NCBI RefSeq assembly: GCF_024494385.1
Contig: NZ_JAEVLT010000006.1
Location: forward strand, 124,001-188,000
Direction of reading: 5' to 3'
Source of the DNA: Bacillus sp. EB600
GTDB lineage: Bacteria > Bacillota > Bacilli > Bacillales > Cytobacillaceae
Length of the DNA stretch: 64,000 nt
Made by a program: the position numbers and the translations under genes. The notes below the pieces were generated by a model, which worked only from the letters and a program-made list of their open reading frames with translations, had not been told where the DNA came from and made no database searches. Positions 1 through 8,546 of this stretch are shown here, one piece after another (position 1 is the stretch's first letter; every line of letters starts with the position of its first letter).

Positions 1-1
1 C

Positions 2-64
2 ATCGTCGTGACTCTTGGGTACCTGCTTATTAAATGGAAAAAGAAAAAAAGTAAAGCAATCTAG
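2..64 (+). CDS. C-terminal end of a membrane protein (5' truncated)
   Basis: An open frame enters from the left edge and stops at the TAG at 62-64. The 20 visible residues are a hydrophobic stretch (IVVTLGYLLIKW) followed by a lysine-rich tail, the usual end of a membrane protein with a cytoplasmic basic C-terminus. It lies 28 bases before the next gene and is probably in the same operon. A DedA-family protein would fit the neighbourhood (B. subtilis has one near its ykoS/ykoT genes), but so little is visible that this is a guess. Confidence 0.5.
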   Translation: MVVTLGYLLIKWKKKKSKAI

Positions 65-92
65 AAGGAACAAAACATTTTGGAGGTTCATT

Positions 93-692
93 ATGTTATC
101 ACATTTTGATTATTTAGCGTTTCAAGGTATCAATCATCTCGCTATTACTGAAAAGTTTTTAAATCCATTGATGGTTTTAATGGCTGAGAAAGCAGAGTAT
201 GTATTTTTTATTGGGATTCTATTATACTGGTTTTTTCAAAAATCACAGAATCGGAGAATGGTGGTCGAAGCGTGTTTAGCAGCTTGCATTGCCTTAGCTA
301 TTAACGTTTTAATCGGGATGCTATTTTACCGGGATCGGCCGTTTGTGGTCCACCATGTCAATTGGTTGATTCCGCACGCCAAAAATGCATCGTTTCCTAG
401 TGATCATGCAACTGCAGCCTTTGTGATTGCAACCGTGATTTGGATTTGGAGAAAACGCGACGGCTGGATTTGGCTAGTATTAGCTGGCATGATTTCCGTA
501 TCCCGCGTTTGGACTGGGGTTCACTATCCATCCGATGTAATTGCCGGAATGATTATTGGAGCAGGTACAGCATTTATAGTTCATACCTATTCGAAAAAAC
601 TAAAGGTATTGGATAGAGTTGTGTTCTGGATTATCAATTGCTATGAAAAAATTGAAAAAAGTCTAATTAAACGAAACAATGTCCAAAGGTAA
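93..692 (+). CDS. BcrC-like PAP2 undecaprenyl-diphosphatase
   Basis: Membrane PAP2-family phosphatase of about 200 residues. The start at 93 is chosen because TGGAGG lies just upstream; an earlier in-frame ATG at 15 has no such site and overlaps the preceding gene. The family motifs are present: YRDRPF, then FPSDHATA (PSGH-type), then SRVWTGVHYPSDV. Residues around LIPHAKNASFPSDH resemble B. subtilis BcrC, which dephosphorylates undecaprenyl pyrophosphate so that the lipid carrier can be reused. Five to six membrane segments are visible. The glycosyltransferase and deacetylase genes that follow support a role in envelope glycan metabolism. Another lipid phosphate substrate is possible. Confidence 0.85.
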   Translation: MLSHFDYLAFQGINHLAITEKFLNPLMVLMAEKAEYVFFIGILLYWFFQKSQNRRMVVEACLAACIALAINVLIGMLFYRDRPFVVHHVNWLIPHAKNASFPSDHATAAFVIATVIWIWRKRDGWIWLVLAGMISVSRVWTGVHYPSDVIAGMIIGAGTAFIVHTYSKKLKVLDRVVFWIINCYEKIEKSLIKRNNVQR

Positions 693-737
693 AGATCAGT
701 CTGAAGTTTACAAACTCATGGGAGGGGTGAATGCAGC

Positions 738-1901
738 ATGTTTGAGAGTGATAAGGATAAAATTCTGATACTTTCAGCCACATTTGGAGATGGTCATAAG
801 CAAGTAGCTAAAGCAATCAGCGAGGCAGTAGATTTTTGCACCCCGGATTTGGAACCTATTACTTTAGATGTTATGCAATGGCTGCATCCCTATTTATATC
901 CAGTGAGCAATTATTTTTACAAGAAGGTTATTAAAAAATTTCCGCAGGTGTATGGCTATTTTTATCAAAAAACAAAAGAAAGAAGCTCCTTTTCAGATAA
1001 ACTGGATACCCTATTTTCGTCCGGAATGGGTACAATGCTGGAGATTATCCAAATGTTAAATCCAAAAGTCGTGGTAAGCACCTACCCATTTGCTGCACGC
1101 ATCATCTCCAAGTTAAAAGAACAGGGGTTAATTGATCTGCCGATTGTGACGATTATTACGGATTACACGAATCATTCCTATTGGCTCCATCCCTTTACGG
1201 ATCTATATGTAGTCGGCTCAGAACAAGTAAAGAATAGATTGATAGCTTCAGGGGTAGAAAGTTATAAAATTAAATGTACAGGAATTCCTATTATGCAAAA
1301 ATTTGTTCACACGCAGCCAAGAGAAATGCTTGCATTAAAATATGGTTTAAACCCTAACCAATTCACGATTCTCGTGATGGGCGGGGGAGATGGTTTTATT
1401 GGAAAAGGGATTTCTACCATTCTTGCTTTTGAAAAACTGCCTGTGCCGATTCAATTTATCATTATTTGTGGCCGAAATAAGAAATTGCAAAAACGATTAG
1501 CAGCTGAACTGCCAAGTTCTAAGCATAAAGTTCTGCTTATGGGCTACAGTGACAACGTAAATGAGTTAATGGCCCTATCGGACCTTTTGATTTCCAAACC
1601 GGGAGGGGTCACTATTTCCGAGGCAATGGCCATGGAACTGCCGTTGTTAATTTATAATCCGCTTCCTGGACAAGAGGAAGAAAATGCTGATTATCTGGTA
1701 AACTTAGGCCTTGGGATTCTGGCAGAAAATGAAAAGGATTTAATTGATAAAATTCATTCGATTATGAAGGATTCTTTCCGATTAGTTTCGATTAAGCAAA
1801 AGACCAAGCTGTTTCAAACAAAGACCTCTTCCATCGATGCACTTGATGTGATCATTCAAACTGCTTACCATGGAAGAGGGCAATATCAAGTCAATGGCTG
1901 A
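738..1901 (+). CDS. UgtP/MGDG synthase-like glycosyltransferase
   Basis: A 387-residue GT28-type glycosyltransferase. The N-terminus carries the MGDG-synthase signature (LSATFGDGHKQVAKAI), the middle has a GGGDGF loop, and the C-terminal half has the sugar-nucleotide motif SKPGGVTISEAMAMELP. Family members transfer glucose or galactose to diacylglycerol; the B. subtilis relatives are UgtP and the less known YkoN. The GGAGGGG at 720-726 gives a good ribosome site. It is followed after 21 bases by a polysaccharide deacetylase and then by YkoS/YkoT-like genes, so a YkoN-type role is more likely than housekeeping glycolipid synthesis. The acceptor is not known. Confidence 0.85.
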   Translation: MFESDKDKILILSATFGDGHKQVAKAISEAVDFCTPDLEPITLDVMQWLHPYLYPVSNYFYKKVIKKFPQVYGYFYQKTKERSSFSDKLDTLFSSGMGTMLEIIQMLNPKVVVSTYPFAARIISKLKEQGLIDLPIVTIITDYTNHSYWLHPFTDLYVVGSEQVKNRLIASGVESYKIKCTGIPIMQKFVHTQPREMLALKYGLNPNQFTILVMGGGDGFIGKGISTILAFEKLPVPIQFIIICGRNKKLQKRLAAELPSSKHKVLLMGYSDNVNELMALSDLLISKPGGVTISEAMAMELPLLIYNPLPGQEEENADYLVNLGLGILAENEKDLIDKIHSIMKDSFRLVSIKQKTKLFQTKTSSIDALDVIIQTAYHGRGQYQVNG

Positions 1902-1922
1902 TAAAAATCCCTGACACCCTTA

Positions 1923-2669
1923 ATGATCCTGATTATGAAGGTAAGTGAATATGACGTGTTTGTAAAGATTTCATTAATTATTGCTATTTTACTTGTCATC
2001 TATCTTTTTCTTCCGTATCTTTTAACAGCGGGGCTAGGAATAGGGGTTTTAAAACGAAATGACCATTCCGAAAAAATCGCCTTTACCTTTGATGACGGAC
2101 CCAATCCCATTTATACACCACAGCTGCTGGACTTATTAAAAAGTTATCATATAAAAGCTACTTTTTTTGTACTGGGCTCCAAAGCAGAAAAATATCCTGA
2201 GTTAATTGCTAGAATTCACGAAGAAGGGCATTTAATTGGGATGCATAATTATGTACACAGGTCCAATTGGGGGATGTCTCCTTGGGCCATTCGGTGTCAA
2301 TTGAATAAAACTGCTGCTATAATTGAAGGCATTACAGGAATAAGACCTAATTATTATCGTCCTCCATGGGGATTACTAAATTTATTTGATTTATTGTTAA
2401 TGAAAAAATATCGAATAGTTCACTGGTCGGTAATGGCAGAAGATTGGCGCAGTAGAGGCGGCAGTGAAAAGGTAAAAATGAGACTGCTAAAAAACATAAA
2501 AAAAGGTGATGTGATTCTGCTGCACGATTGTGGAGAAACATGGGGAGCAGATGAGGATGCACCGATAAATACGATCAATGCCTTAAAAATGGTGCTGAAA
2601 GAAGTAACGAACCGCGGGCTAACATGTGTTCGAATCGATGAAATCGAAACAGAGAGTGGAGACAAATGA
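1923..2669 (+). CDS. Polysaccharide deacetylase family protein
   Basis: NodB-homology (CE4) protein of 248 residues with one N-terminal membrane anchor (residues about 15-40). Catalytic motifs are visible: FTFDDGPNP (metal-binding Asp pair), the motif-2 equivalent HEEGHLIGMHNYVH, RPPWG, and LLHD near the end. Such enzymes remove N-acetyl groups from surface glycans or peptidoglycan. It follows the glycosyltransferase closely and overlaps the next gene by four bases (ATGA), indicating translational coupling. ATG codons at 1923 and 1935 are both possible starts; neither has a strong ribosome site. B. subtilis YkoP is the probable counterpart by position. Confidence 0.85.
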   Translation: MILIMKVSEYDVFVKISLIIAILLVIYLFLPYLLTAGLGIGVLKRNDHSEKIAFTFDDGPNPIYTPQLLDLLKSYHIKATFFVLGSKAEKYPELIARIHEEGHLIGMHNYVHRSNWGMSPWAIRCQLNKTAAIIEGITGIRPNYYRPPWGLLNLFDLLLMKKYRIVHWSVMAEDWRSRGGSEKVKMRLLKNIKKGDVILLHDCGETWGADEDAPINTINALKMVLKEVTNRGLTCVRIDEIETESGDK

Positions 2670-4348
2670 TTAGATTTTTTAAAAATTCAAGCCTTGAGCA
2701 AAAACATGTCTTCATCGCATTCTTTCTATTAATTCTTTATGTTTCGCCCCTTTTTATTTTAGGTGAGAATGCCCATATAAGAATTCACGATAACTTGGAT
2801 TCAAACATTGCCTGGTATAAGGTTCTTAAAAATAGCGATCAATTATTTGGAGATATCAATGCTGTTATTCCCCAAATCATCAATGGCTTGCCACGAAATG
2901 CCTTTGGTACTGAATTCAGCGGCATCCAGTGGCTGTATCAGCTGTTTCCAACCATGACTGCCTATGCCCTTAGTCAAACGGTTACAAGAGTTTTTGCCTT
3001 TATTGGCATGTATCTATTAGTAAAAAAACACTTTGTCCGATCAGTCGATGCCTACCAAATCCGTGTCTGGGTGTCCCTAGCATTTGCCCTCACTCCTTTT
3101 TGGCCCTCAGGTATGCTCAGTACACTCGGGATGCCCCTTGCCTTATGGGCGTTTTTAAATATTAGAGAAGGAAAACATACCTGGAAGGAATGGGTCACTT
3201 TATTTTTGCTTCCTTTTTATTCAAGCTTTGTGCTAGGATTTTGCTTCTTTTTATTCTTTATGGGGCTACTGTGGCTTCGAGACTGGGTTGTAAAACGAAA
3301 AGTGAATGGGGTATTCTTTGGCAGTATTGCGTTTATGACCATCTTGTATATGGCCATTGAGTACCGGTTGGTCTTATCATTGGTCATTCCTAGTGCACCG
3401 ACAAACCGAAATGAATTTGTGGAATCTGTCCTAAGTTTTTGGCCTACCATTAGTCTGGTGTTTAAAAACTATTTTTACGGTCATACCCATGTTCTGACAC
3501 TACACACCCTGGTCATTGTTCCTTTTTCGTTTCTAGTTGTTTGGATGATTAGGAATAAAGAAAAAGATGCAATCGAAAAAAGATATCTTTATTTGTTCAT
3601 ACTTAATTTTGTTTTATCTGTCTGGTATGCTTTCTGGTTTTATAAAGGCTGGCAGCCATTAAAGGACCATGTATCTTTGCTTAAGACCTTTAATTTTTCC
3701 AGATTCCATTTCTTGAGGCCTTTAATTATTTATCTGATGTTTGCTGTCGGCGCAGCGATCCTCTGGAAAAAGAGCAGTGGATGGAAGAATTTCGTGAAAT
3801 TGTGTTTACTTGTGCAACTAATCGTCGTATTTGCGGCAAATGATGAAATTGTTTATCATGGGAGACCAACCGTAAAGCAATTTTATGCAACAACACAATT
3901 TAACGAAATTACGAATTATATCGGGAAGCCAAAAAACAGTTATCGAGTAGCAAGCATTGGGATTCATCCTGCTATCGCCCAGTATAACGGTTTCTATACG
4001 CTGGATACGTATAATAATTTCTATCCTTTAAGCTATAAACATGAGTTTAGAAAGATTATTGGAAATGAGTTAGACAAAAGCCCTGCCTTGAAATCATATT
4101 TTGATCAATGGGGGGGAAGGTGCTATCTTTTTGTCGCTCAATTAGGAAAGCATTATGAGTTCAAAAAGAATTCAAAGGTAAAGATAAAGGACTTGCAGCT
4201 TAATACAAGAGTTTTCAAAAACATGGGGGGCCAATATATCCTTTCAGCAGTTCCAATTCTCAATGCTTCAGAAAATAGATTGGTATTTAAAAAAGCATTT
4301 AGCCAAAGCGATTCTGCTTGGAAAATATACCTTTACGAAGTAAACTAA
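2666..4348 (+). CDS. YkoS-like polytopic membrane protein
   Basis: A 560-residue membrane protein with about ten hydrophobic segments in the first 380 residues and a soluble C-terminal part of about 180 residues. The N-terminal pattern, a first helix followed by an acidic loop with IRIHDNLDSN, resembles GT-C-type membrane glycosyltransferases with an acidic residue in the first external loop. I recognise it as like B. subtilis YkoS (DUF6044), a protein of unknown function. It is coupled to the upstream deacetylase by ATGA overlap and is followed by a YkoT-like GT2 enzyme, so it may use the polyprenyl-phosphate sugar made by that enzyme. That role is inferred. Confidence 0.75.
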   Translation: MIRFFKNSSLEQKHVFIAFFLLILYVSPLFILGENAHIRIHDNLDSNIAWYKVLKNSDQLFGDINAVIPQIINGLPRNAFGTEFSGIQWLYQLFPTMTAYALSQTVTRVFAFIGMYLLVKKHFVRSVDAYQIRVWVSLAFALTPFWPSGMLSTLGMPLALWAFLNIREGKHTWKEWVTLFLLPFYSSFVLGFCFFLFFMGLLWLRDWVVKRKVNGVFFGSIAFMTILYMAIEYRLVLSLVIPSAPTNRNEFVESVLSFWPTISLVFKNYFYGHTHVLTLHTLVIVPFSFLVVWMIRNKEKDAIEKRYLYLFILNFVLSVWYAFWFYKGWQPLKDHVSLLKTFNFSRFHFLRPLIIYLMFAVGAAILWKKSSGWKNFVKLCLLVQLIVVFAANDEIVYHGRPTVKQFYATTQFNEITNYIGKPKNSYRVASIGIHPAIAQYNGFYTLDTYNNFYPLSYKHEFRKIIGNELDKSPALKSYFDQWGGRCYLFVAQLGKHYEFKKNSKVKIKDLQLNTRVFKNMGGQYILSAVPILNASENRLVFKKAFSQSDSAWKIYLYEVN

Positions 4349-4371
4349 TATGGTTAAAGGAGTCTTTCCAA

Positions 4372-5364
4372 ATGGATAAACCAATGTTAACGATCGTCGT
4401 TCCATGTTTTAATGAAGAAGAAGTGCTAAAAGATACTTTTTCCCAATTATCAGCGATGTTAGAGAATTTACTAGTCGAATTACTAATCTCTGAGAAAAGT
4501 AAACTATTGTTTGTAGATGATGGCAGTAAAGATTCGACATGGAAATTGATTGAGAATGAAAGTGAGAAAAACCACTTAGTTACGGGCGTCAAGCTTTCAA
4601 GAAATACAGGGCATCAAAATGCACTTCTTGCTGGGCTGGAAACAGCCACAACGCAATCCGACTGTGTTATTACTATAGATGCTGATTTACAGGATGATAT
4701 CAATGCCATTCCGGCTTTTGTTGAAAAGTTCTTGGAAGGATATGATATTGTATATGGTGTTCGGGATAAACGGGAAACTGATACTTTTTTTAAGAGAAAT
4801 TCTGCACTATTATTTTATCGTGTAATGGCCAAGCTGGGCATAAATTTGATCCCCAATCACGCGGATTTTCGCTTAATGAGCGGACGAGCAATTGAAGAGT
4901 TGTTAAAATTTAAAGAAACCAATTTATTTCTGCGCGGTCTTGTACCTTTAATTGGTTTTAATTCAACCAAAGTATACTATAACCGAAAAGACCGTATGGC
5001 TGGTGAATCAAAATATCCGCTTAAGAAAATGCTGGCTTTTGCTTTTGATGGAATTACATCCTTTAGTATAGCACCGGTTCGCTTTGTGACATTTCTTGGT
5101 TTTTTGGCGATGGGAATCAGCGCCATCGCAGGGGGATATGCCCTTATTCAAGATATATTGGGTCATACCGAATCAGGGTGGACTTCGTTAATCCTATCCA
5201 TTTGGTTTGTTGGCGGGTTGCAATTGCTGGGGATTGGATTAATTGGAGAATATATCGGTAAAATTTATCATGAGGTTAAGAGAAGGCCTAGGTATGCCAT
5301 CGAAAAAGACTTATTCACCTTTTCGGTGCGAGAGCAGGATCCTCAGGAAACCGTTTTGAAATAA
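4372..5364 (+). CDS. YkoT-like family 2 glycosyltransferase
   Basis: A 330-residue DPM1/GtrB-type glycosyltransferase. The start at 4372 has AAAGGAG ten bases upstream; an in-frame ATG at 4318 lies inside the preceding gene and is less likely. The GT-A domain shows VVPCFNEEE, FVDDGSKDST, DADLQDD and the HADFRLM region. Two C-terminal membrane helices (about residues 230-255 and 265-295) match enzymes that load a sugar onto polyprenyl phosphate. With the upstream GT-C-like membrane protein it would make a donor and a transferase for decorating a surface polymer or lipid. It ends the four-gene coupled operon. Confidence 0.85.
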   Translation: MDKPMLTIVVPCFNEEEVLKDTFSQLSAMLENLLVELLISEKSKLLFVDDGSKDSTWKLIENESEKNHLVTGVKLSRNTGHQNALLAGLETATTQSDCVITIDADLQDDINAIPAFVEKFLEGYDIVYGVRDKRETDTFFKRNSALLFYRVMAKLGINLIPNHADFRLMSGRAIEELLKFKETNLFLRGLVPLIGFNSTKVYYNRKDRMAGESKYPLKKMLAFAFDGITSFSIAPVRFVTFLGFLAMGISAIAGGYALIQDILGHTESGWTSLILSIWFVGGLQLLGIGLIGEYIGKIYHEVKRRPRYAIEKDLFTFSVREQDPQETVLK

Positions 5365-5500
5365 GAGCCCAATATGAAACATTTATCCTATGATTTTTGG
5401 GAAAAATATCACAGTATGGGCGCTTAAGTCGAGTTTTTTATTATGAAAACCTTTATTGTATAAATTCAATTTAAATCCAAAAAAATGAGGTTGATGATTT

Positions 5501-6163
5501 ATGAAATTAAACTCATATCTTGTCACTGCATTTGTCATTAGTGTTGTTTGTGTGATTGGTTTTAGCCTGATTTCCCTATTAGTCAGTGACAATAAAATCA
5601 TCCACTTTGACAGCAGTGTCATTGCAGCCATTCAAGGGTTGGAGTCACCAAGCATAACTAGTGTAATGAAATTTTTTACTACTATTGGTTCTACGCCTGT
5701 GGTGATTGTACTTAGTCTTTTTTTATTAATTTTCCTTTACAAAGTCTTACACCATCGTATTGAACTCATTTTATTTTTAGCTGCGATTATTGGTTCAGTT
5801 ATTCTAAATAGTCTGTTGAAGAATTTATTTCACAGGATGCGTCCCAATTTGCACCGCTTAATTGAAATAACGGGTTATAGTTTTCCGAGCGGTCACGCGA
5901 TGACTGCCTTTACCATTTATGGAATTATAGCCTATTTGCTTTGGAGGCATATTTCAAGTAAGGGGGGAAGAAGTCTGCTTATCCTTTTTAGCGCTTTTAT
6001 GATTCTGATGATCGGTATCAGCCGCATCTATTTGGGTGTCCATTATCCAAGTGATATTATTGGCGGTTATCTAGCAAGCGGCTTTTGGCTCTCCACTCTG
6101 ATTTGGTTTTTCCAATTTTACCAAGACAAGCGTAATAAAATGAGATATAAGCTGGCAGAGTGA
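5501..6163 (+). CDS. PAP2 family lipid phosphatase
   Basis: A 220-residue membrane phosphatase with AGGTTGATG before its start. PAP2 motifs are complete: the first with RMRPNLHR, then SFPSGHAMTAF, then SRIYLGVHYPSDIIGGY. Six membrane helices are apparent. It belongs to the YodM/PgpB-like group acting on phosphatidylglycerol phosphate or undecaprenyl pyrophosphate. It is 136 bases beyond the glycosyltransferase operon and is the second PAP2 enzyme bordering it, so it may recycle lipid carrier used by that pathway. The 5365-5500 spacer shows no gene. Confidence 0.85.
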   Translation: MKLNSYLVTAFVISVVCVIGFSLISLLVSDNKIIHFDSSVIAAIQGLESPSITSVMKFFTTIGSTPVVIVLSLFLLIFLYKVLHHRIELILFLAAIIGSVILNSLLKNLFHRMRPNLHRLIEITGYSFPSGHAMTAFTIYGIIAYLLWRHISSKGGRSLLILFSAFMILMIGISRIYLGVHYPSDIIGGYLASGFWLSTLIWFFQFYQDKRNKMRYKLAE

Positions 6164-6242
6164 CTGAGATAGATCTGCCTATATATAAATTCATTACCGA
6201 CGTCATTCGCCATTGAAAAACTTTCCTGCAAGCCCCCTGCTG

Positions 6243-6281
6243 GGAAAACCCATGCACAAAACCCTTTCCCATGGGTTTTCC
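6243..6281. terminator. Inverted repeat between convergent genes
   Basis: A perfect 12-bp inverted repeat (GGAAAACCCATG at 6243-6254, CATGGGTTTTCC at 6270-6281) with a 15-base loop lies between two convergent genes. The only T-run is about 17 bases farther on, so terminator activity is uncertain. Nothing else is seen in 6164-6442. Confidence 0.4.
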
Positions 6282-6442
6282 ATGACAAATATAGTATTCT
6301 TTTTTTGCATACCCAATAAACGATCGAGAAATCATTTTTTTGGATACTATTTTCTTGTTTTGCTTTCTCTTATGTGCTAAGTTCCATCACCACCTTTTGT
6401 GGCAAATCACAAAAAGTGGTTTTTGTATAAAAAAAAGAAGCA

Positions 6443-6736
6443 TTATAGCTTCCAAGTAGGAAAGTCAGTATCTTTTTGCTTCTCATAATTTTTCATTCTA
6501 GAGTATGAGTTAGCTAATTTAGACACTATGAACCCTTGTGGACTTGGGGATTCGAACTGGCCGTTTAATTCTTGAATTTTGATTTTTGCAAACATACTTG
6601 CAACCTGAGCTAAATTTTCAATTGTATCCATTAATTCAGGGTTATCATTGTAATGTCCTTTAGCTATGGAGTAAATGTAATCAAGTTTATTTCCAATTAA
6701 TTTAAGTGTTTCAATATCGAACTGTTCATTTTGCAT
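6443..6736 (-). CDS. Small conserved-looking hypothetical protein
   Basis: A 97-residue hydrophilic, mainly helical protein that I do not recognise. It has no signal peptide or membrane segment. The ATG is preceded by GGGGAGTGGAG, a plausible ribosome site, and the frame ends shortly before the inverted repeat at 6243-6281, so it looks like a complete single-gene unit. Regular spacing of hydrophobic residues suggests a helical hairpin. No function is proposed. Confidence 0.6.
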   Translation of the reverse strand: MQNEQFDIETLKLIGNKLDYIYSIAKGHYNDNPELMDTIENLAQVASMFAKIKIQELNGQFESPSPQGFIVSKLANSYSRMKNYEKQKDTDFPTWKL

Positions 6737-7243
6737 TAGTCTCCACTCCCCATTAATAAAGCATATGGAGTTAATGGTAATGAAGAACTAAATAGGTAAA
6801 ATAAAAAACAAATGAACAGTACAAAGAAAATGCATAATTACTTGTTCAAATTAATGGAGAGAAAACAAAAAAGCATTGGCTCCACCTTCGCCAAATACCA
6901 TGACAGCCACGCGTGCTGTCCCCACTTACTATAGATTAACGCTATAATATTAATAAATTGAGTCATAAATGTTATGGACATGTAAACTTTTAGTAAGGAA
7001 TCAATTATATCAGCATTATTTTAAGTATGAAATGCTAGACAATTTTAGAGCGTAAAACCACTTTCTTCAAAGAACCTAAGTATGATCTTCGTGGTTGCGC
7101 ACTAGAACATGAAAAGATGGGGAAATCGATCAAAGACATAATTCCTGATTTATTTATAAAATGAACTAATAGGGGATTTAGATAGTTATACACCTTAGCT
7201 AAGAACATACCACCACTAAAATAGCTTAAGAAAGGAGATATCC
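6737..7243. other. Intergenic region with a decayed coding scrap
   Basis: No intact gene. From 7039 to 7164 on the + strand an open stretch reads like protein (KEPKYDLRGCALEHEKMG and further to a TGA), but it has an in-frame stop at 7036 and no start signal. It is probably the 3' remnant of a lost gene of unknown family. The rest appears to hold promoters for the flanking genes. Confidence 0.35.
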
Positions 7244-7633
7244 ATGGAAGGAAACAAAATTACATATAAAACAATCGATGAATATATTTTACAATTTCCT
7301 CCTGAGGTTCAAAAAATACTTGAAAAGGTAAGAGAAACGATTAAAGAGTCTGCACCAGACGCAGAGGAAAAGATTAGTTATCAAATGCCTGCTTTTGCAT
7401 TACACGGCAATCTGGTGTATTTTGCTGCTTTTAAAAAGCATATCGGATTTTACCCAACGTCTAGTGGTATTACTGCATTTAAGCACGAATTGTCGGAATA
7501 TAAAGGTGGAAAAGGGACAATCCAATTTCCTTTAGGAAAACCGATTCCTTACGAATTAATAAGCAAGATCGTTAAATTTAGAGTTGCTGAAAATGTAAAA
7601 AAGGCAGAAGACCAATTGAAAAAGAGGAAATAA
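7244..7633 (+). CDS. DUF1801/YdhG-like protein (iron-chaperone fold)
   Basis: A 129-residue protein of the YdhG/DUF1801 group. It shows the family pattern: YILQFPPEVQKILEKVR near the start, then YQMPAFALHG, GFYPTSSGI and KGTIQFPLGKPIPYELI. Members have a frataxin-like fold; B. subtilis Fra (YdhG) delivers iron for Fe-S and haem synthesis, while most homologues are untested. AAGAAAGGAGA lies seven bases before the ATG. It appears to be a single-gene unit or to share a transcript with the DUF429 gene 54 bases downstream. Confidence 0.8.
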   Translation: MEGNKITYKTIDEYILQFPPEVQKILEKVRETIKESAPDAEEKISYQMPAFALHGNLVYFAAFKKHIGFYPTSSGITAFKHELSEYKGGKGTIQFPLGKPIPYELISKIVKFRVAENVKKAEDQLKKRK

Positions 7634-7699
7634 ATCCATTAAAGCCGTGGTATTGAATAAATCTAATATTCTAGGTAACCAAAAAGGATGTATGGTGTT

Positions 7700-8362
7700 A
7701 TGAAAGTTATCGGAATTGATCTATCTGGTCCTGCCAATCACAAGGATACGGCTATGAGTGTTTTTCAATTAAAGAATGATCACCTCGTCTTTGAAAACAT
7801 AATTGTAGATGCAAGTGATGAAATGCTGATTTCGGCCATTACCTCAGCAGCTTCAAAGGAGGATGTAGTGATCGGAATTGATGCACCGTTGTCGTACCAA
7901 GATGGCGGAGGGGATAGACCTCAAGATAAAAGCATTCGTCAGTTTATTAAAGGTCATGGACTTTCAGGCAGTTCCATTATGCCACCAACATTAACAAAAA
8001 TGGTTTATTTAACACTTCGTGGAATCGCATTAACACGGAGAATAATGAGCATGAATCTGTTGGGTAAAATACATCTTGTTGAAGTGCATCCAGGTGCTGC
8101 AATTGGTACTCGTATTGGAAACGAAGATGGATTATTTCATGCACTACATTACAAAAAAGAAGTAGAGTCAAGAAAAGAAATTTTTAAGTGGTTTCAAACA
8201 ATTGGATTTTCAGGTCTTCCAGATGAGATTCTCCTTAGCTCTCATCAAATTGATGCATGTGCTGCAGCTTTGGCAGCATGGCATTGGGCAGATCCAACAA
8301 AACAACCACTATGGCATTGGAAAACAATCTCTCCTGAGCATCCTTTTGAATTTTGTTGTTAA
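7700..8362 (+). CDS. DUF429 family protein (predicted RNase H-like nuclease)
   Basis: A 220-residue protein beginning VIGIDLSGPANHKDTA and with VIGIDAPLS about 50 residues later, the two acidic motifs of DUF429, a family with an RNase H-like fold; EVHPGAA and HQIDACAAALAAW follow, also typical. Nuclease activity is predicted for the family and is not established. The ATG at 7700 is preferred over 7688 because AAAAAGGATG ends nine bases upstream of it. A hairpin with a T-run at 8426-8487 ends the unit. Confidence 0.75.
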   Translation: MKVIGIDLSGPANHKDTAMSVFQLKNDHLVFENIIVDASDEMLISAITSAASKEDVVIGIDAPLSYQDGGGDRPQDKSIRQFIKGHGLSGSSIMPPTLTKMVYLTLRGIALTRRIMSMNLLGKIHLVEVHPGAAIGTRIGNEDGLFHALHYKKEVESRKEIFKWFQTIGFSGLPDEILLSSHQIDACAAALAAWHWADPTKQPLWHWKTISPEHPFEFCC

Positions 8363-8425
8363 CACTTTTTTTAGGCAGTCATTTTACACTAAGTTCTTTC
8401 TTCATAGAAATTCTTACTGGAATTT

Positions 8426-8487
8426 AAGGGACGGTTCTTTTGCTTCTATTAATTGGAGAAGCGAAAGAACCGTCCCTTTGATTTTTT
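8426..8487 (+). terminator. REP-like long hairpin with T-run
   Basis: Arms 8426-8446 and 8458-8478 (core GGGACGGTTCTTT) pair over 21 bases with a single G-T wobble around an 11-base loop, followed by a T-run. It separates the DUF429 gene from the gerA operon and can act as a terminator. The GGGACGGTTC core is shared by dispersed REP-like palindromes of Bacillus genomes. Confidence 0.7.
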
Positions 8488-8546
8488 TCCATGCATACAT
8501 AAAGACACCTAAATTTGGAAAACTATTGGAAAACTGGGGGTGGTTC

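Noticed and set aside
8202-8546. N-terminal extension of the GerA-type protein by 115 codons
   Set aside because: The stretch overlaps the end of the DUF429 gene and the REP-like hairpin, reads unlike any GerA protein and lacks a ribosome site; the start at 8547 gives the normal length.
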